Of a stretch of DNA of 18,925 bases, positions 15,522 through 18,925 are shown in pieces. Origin of the DNA: an uncultured Clostridia bacterium. GTDB lineage: Bacteria > Bacillota > Clostridia > TANB77 > CAG-508. Positions within the stretch are counted from its first letter, which is position 1. Each line of letters starts with the position of its first letter. The notes beneath the pieces were generated by a model that had not been told where the DNA came from, ran no database searches, and saw only the letters and a program-made list of their open reading frames with translations. The DNA is taken from the NCBI GenBank assembly GCA_947626705.1, contig CANQTJ010000011.1, positions 1 through 18,925 on the forward strand, in the 5' to 3' direction. A program made the position numbers and the translations under genes.

Positions 15522-16449
15522 ATGGGACTTTTTTCTAATAAATGGGAGTATTCAGGGTATAATATTTATAGCATGAAAAAATATGTTGATAAAAAAAGAA
15601 TAATATTTAATATAATAGTAGGAAGTTTAACAATTATAGCCTTATGTTTAATAGGATATTATACAATTGATACTACAATAAGAATAAAAAAATCAAAACA
15701 ATTTATGGCACAAATTATAGAATATAAAAATCAACAAGAAGAATTAATAAATGAAAAAAAAGATGATGAACTTGTTAAAAAAAATCCTGAATTGACAGAA
15801 ACAGGAAAAGAAAATTTAAAAAATATATATGTTAGTGAAGAAAAAAGAGCATTTTTAACATTTGATGATGGACCTTCAAAAAATACAATAGATATACTAA
15901 ATATATTAAAAGAGAATAATATAAAAGCTACATTTTTTGTTTTAGGGTGTCAAGTTGAAGTTTTTCCAGAAACAACAAATAAAATATATAATGAAGGACA
16001 TTATATTGCAAATCATGGATATACACATATATATAAAAGTATATATCAATCTCCAGAACAGGTATTACTAGAATTTAATCAATGTAATCAAATAGTAGCA
16101 AACACATTAGGAATTCCAGAATATAATTCACATTTATTTAGATTCCCAGGGGGTTCGAATCGGTGGAAAATATGCAGAAATAAAAAAACAAGCCATAACA
16201 TTATTAGAACAAAATAATATTTTATATGTAGACTGGAATTCACTAACAGGAGATTCTGAAAAAACTAATCCAACAGGAGAATATTTAATGAACAACTTAC
16301 AACAAACTACAAATGAAAAAAATAGTGTAGTAATATTAATGCATGATTCACAAGCTAAAAGAGTAACTGTTGAAATGCTACCGCAAGTTATTGAATATCT
16401 AAAGAATCAAGGATATAAATTTGAAAGTTTTTATGACATTATAAAGTAA
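15522..16449 (+). pseudogene. Polysaccharide deacetylase (NodB family), frameshifted
   Basis: Membrane-anchored deacetylase of peptidoglycan or another surface glycan. It has a membrane helix (about 27-49), a charged linker, then the NodB domain: TFDDGPS (113-119; D115, D116), HGYTH (H165, H169) and RFPGGS (207-212). After residue 212 the frame breaks and runs to an early stop at 16217. In the +1 frame the homology continues at once (IGGKYAEIKK, DWNSLTGDS, LMHDSQ) to a TAA at 16447-16449. Removing one base near 16149-16159 restores a 308-aa protein with all expected NodB motifs. No other stop breaks either half, so the lesion is recent or a sequencing error. The usual GGS-G spacing favours an extra A at 16158/16159; the five-G run is an alternative. 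Confidence 0.85.
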
Positions 16450-16523
16450 TGTAAAAAATTTAAATTTGTACTACTACACAATAAAACATAATGAATAAAG
16501 TAGTGGAAGGAGATAACGTAAAA

Positions 16524-18878
16524 TTGCCTGAAATAAAAAAAGAAAAAATACAAGGAATTGCTAATAAATTAGAATATTTAGGATTAGATTTAGATAAAAT
16601 ACCACAAAAATTAAAAAAATTTGAAGCATTAGAATATAGAATACCTAGATTTTATGATGAAAAACAATATAGGCAATATAGATATATTGATATAAAAGAT
16701 ATACAAATATTATTGTCGCCAACAAATAGATTAGATGATTTAAGTGAAAAATATAAAAAAGCAAGACCAATATATGAATATTTAGATAAAGAAAATGAAA
16801 AAAATATATTAAAATATACTACATTTTTAAATATGTTAAAAAATATGGATATAGAAGAAATAGAACAAATTGACAAAGAACAAAAATATCTAAATAGAGG
16901 AATTCCATTTAAAGTAAAATTTCATGGAAATTATCTATGGCAAATATATTATTCAGAAAATACTGATAAATATTTTATGATAGTACCAACAGAAGATACA
17001 GATTATTCAGCATTTTTCTATTTATTAAAAAAACAATTGGAAAAAACACAAATAGGGCAAATCTTTGTACCAATAAGTAATATAAACTATTCAAGTAATT
17101 ACTTAAAAAAATCGCAATTTGAAGATATGGAGAATTATTTATGGTTCTTTACAAAAGATTGGCCTTTGATATATGAAGTATATGATAAAAAAGGGAGCTT
17201 ATCAATTCAAATAGTTGGAGAAACAAATGTATATGAAAAAATAAAAACTACTTACAAAATAGAATTACATACAAAACAGGAAGCGGAAGAATTTTATAAA
17301 TTAATAAAGGTATTATTTATATTACAAACAGAGGTACCAAATTTTTATGATTTTACTACTAATATAAATAAAAATGGAAAATTAGAATTTTATTTAGGTG
17401 AACAAAAAATAGAATATAAAAATATAATAGAATTTATGAGAGAACAATATAAAATAGGTCTAAAGAAAAGAAAAGAAATAAAGAAAAAAATTAGAGCATA
17501 TAACAAAAAATTAAATGAATTACAAGAATTAGCATCAACGCAAGAAATAGAGTATTTAGCTAAAGAAAAACAAATATCAACATTTTTAGAGTGTAAAAAA
17601 ACATTTTTTGGTAAATTTAAATATTATTTTAAGTATAGCAAAAAAAATAATAAGAAAATAAAAGATGCTGAAGACATACAAATAGATATTAATGATGAAG
17701 AAATAGAAATACAAACTGAAAATGAAGTAAAAAAAGAAAAGAAAAAAACACCAATAAAAAGAGTCTATACACTAGATGAATTGATTACAAGTTATAAAGA
17801 ATTAGAAGAATTAGAAGAAATTATGAAGAACCTTTTAATGGATATAAATGCTTTAAAACTTAAAACAAAGAATATGGCTAAAAAAATAGAAAATGCAAGA
17901 AGATATATAGAAGAAATAGACAGTCATAAAAAAAGCATCTTTGAATTTTGGAAATATAGTAATAAAGATGAAATGGCAGTGTTACCAGAAGGAGAAGAAG
18001 AAGAGGTAAACATTGTAAAAAAAATAGAAAGAACATTTAATTATGAAGAAGATATAGAAGAATTTGGATTAAAATTAGATAAAATTCAAAGAAAAAATTT
18101 AAGTAAAGAAGATACAGATAGCATCTTTATTGCAACAACAAAAATAATAGAAATTTTAAATAAAATAAAAAATAACAAAATATTACCCGGAGAATTAGAA
18201 AAAAATTTAAAAGAATTAAAAATAGAAGCAATGGATTTAAAATTATTAGGTAAAGAAGAATATGATATTTTTGGAAATATTATAGAAGATGGAACAAAAA
18301 TAAAAAAAATAAATAATAAAAGACATAGAGAACTACAAAAAGATAAATTCAATATATTAAACATAAATAAAAATACTAAAACAGCAGGATATAAAACAGA
18401 ACTGCAAAACATAATAAAGAATATACAAAAAGCATTAGAAAAAGGAATTGTGCCTAATAATATATCATTATATAAAGTAACTAATAATGATAAATTAAAT
18501 AGTAAAGATATAAATGTATTTGATATAAATCCAGAGAATGAAGTAAAAGAAAACATCGAATATGATGCAGAAAAAATTAATTTATATAAAATAAATATAA
18601 AAGAGGGGACAAAAGGAATCGGTTTTACAAATATAATTTTTTATGATAATAAAAATAAAACATTACCAGTTGGAATGGATTTATCAACAAAGATGATTAT
18701 AGATATCTCAAAAATACATTTAAAATTAGTAAATAGAAAATCATTTAATATAATAGACTTTAAAAATGATGATGATTTTTCATCTTTTAATATTAAAGAT
18801 GTTGAAGTTTATGAATATGATGAAATTAATTTAGAGGAATTAGAAGAATTAAAATCACTTCAAAAGAAAAAAGTATAA
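16524..18878 (+). CDS. Unknown Lys/Glu-rich coiled-coil protein, 785 aa
   Basis: I do not recognise this protein. It has no signal peptide or membrane helix, so it is probably cytosolic. An N-terminal part (about 1-300) rich in Tyr, Phe and Ile looks folded (for example FHGNYLWQIYY). It is followed by basic coiled coil (about 312-350), an acidic/basic linker (about 381-410), a second coiled coil (about 417-469), and a C-terminal globular part with KGIGFTNIIFYDN near 695. The frame also has an ATG at 16491 (796 codons with the stop), but nothing like a ribosome binding site precedes it, whereas AAGGAG (16507-16512) lies 11 nt before TTG 16524; I favour the TTG start. Codon use matches the host. 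It follows the broken deacetylase after 74 nt with no terminator between, so it may be read from the metG transcript. Confidence 0.7.
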   Translation: MPEIKKEKIQGIANKLEYLGLDLDKIPQKLKKFEALEYRIPRFYDEKQYRQYRYIDIKDIQILLSPTNRLDDLSEKYKKARPIYEYLDKENEKNILKYTTFLNMLKNMDIEEIEQIDKEQKYLNRGIPFKVKFHGNYLWQIYYSENTDKYFMIVPTEDTDYSAFFYLLKKQLEKTQIGQIFVPISNINYSSNYLKKSQFEDMENYLWFFTKDWPLIYEVYDKKGSLSIQIVGETNVYEKIKTTYKIELHTKQEAEEFYKLIKVLFILQTEVPNFYDFTTNINKNGKLEFYLGEQKIEYKNIIEFMREQYKIGLKKRKEIKKKIRAYNKKLNELQELASTQEIEYLAKEKQISTFLECKKTFFGKFKYYFKYSKKNNKKIKDAEDIQIDINDEEIEIQTENEVKKEKKKTPIKRVYTLDELITSYKELEELEEIMKNLLMDINALKLKTKNMAKKIENARRYIEEIDSHKKSIFEFWKYSNKDEMAVLPEGEEEEVNIVKKIERTFNYEEDIEEFGLKLDKIQRKNLSKEDTDSIFIATTKIIEILNKIKNNKILPGELEKNLKELKIEAMDLKLLGKEEYDIFGNIIEDGTKIKKINNKRHRELQKDKFNILNINKNTKTAGYKTELQNIIKNIQKALEKGIVPNNISLYKVTNNDKLNSKDINVFDINPENEVKENIEYDAEKINLYKINIKEGTKGIGFTNIIFYDNKNKTLPVGMDLSTKMIIDISKIHLKLVNRKSFNIIDFKNDDDFSSFNIKDVEVYEYDEINLEELEELKSLQKKKV

Positions 18879-18925
18879 ATTAAATATTTTAATAATATAC
18901 TACTATGAAACATTATTATTTTCAT

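Noticed and set aside
16152..16161. GGTTCGAATC resembles a tRNA T-arm or an integrase attachment site
   Set aside because: It lies inside the deacetylase reading frame (codons for GGS), and no acceptor, anticodon or D-arm sequence surrounds it. The match is explained by coding plus the extra base.
18086..18556. Long minus-strand frame of 156 residues within the orphan gene
   Set aside because: It is an antisense shadow of Lys/Glu/Asn-rich AT-biased coding sequence, yielding Phe/Leu/Ser-rich text without a ribosome binding site. The same applies to other antisense frames in recJ, relA, metG and hisS.

Overview
The window is very AT-rich (A/T-ending codons nearly everywhere). It encodes a Gram-positive, anaerobic gene set: a sortase, the MurT/GatD lipid II amidation pair, a membrane-anchored NodB-type polysaccharide deacetylase, and an oxygen-sensitive class III ribonucleotide reductase with its activase. 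This fits a low-GC Clostridia-like member of the Firmicutes. That is inference from gene content; no rRNA marker is present and I do not name a species.

Layout. A terminator at 83-129 closes a transcription unit that lies mostly outside the window. A sortase follows with its own promoter and terminator (254-1052). Next comes a housekeeping run on the + strand: recJ, relA (a bifunctional Rel), an MBL-fold hydrolase, an unrecognised 116-aa gene and hisS (1141-7654). It ends at a shared terminator opposite a minus-strand Crp/Fnr regulator (7706-8338). From the intergenic region 8339-8693 the regulator and nrdD-nrdG diverge. That region carries two near-identical 14-bp palindromes exactly 100 bp apart. 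One overlaps the -35 of the regulator's predicted promoter and the other sits about 40 bp upstream of the predicted nrdD start. After nrdG come hairpins and the convergent murT-gatD pair (11582-13671, minus, ATGA overlap). Divergent from murT, metG leads a + strand run: metG, a polysaccharide deacetylase gene split by a single-base frameshift, and a 785-aa Lys/Glu-rich protein of unknown function.

How the genes fit together. NrdD/NrdG supply dNTPs without oxygen and are probably switched by the neighbouring Crp/Fnr protein. MurT/GatD amidate lipid II. The sortase and deacetylase modify the cell surface. RecJ, Rel, HisRS and MetRS are information-processing and stress-response housekeeping genes.

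No CRISPR array, transposase, integrase, tRNA or rRNA was found. The points most worth a second look are the paired palindromes between the Crp/Fnr gene and nrdD, the compositionally distinct 116-aa gene bracketed by an inverted repeat and a hairpin, the 785-aa orphan, the deacetylase frameshift, and an archaeal/eukaryal-type HisRS.
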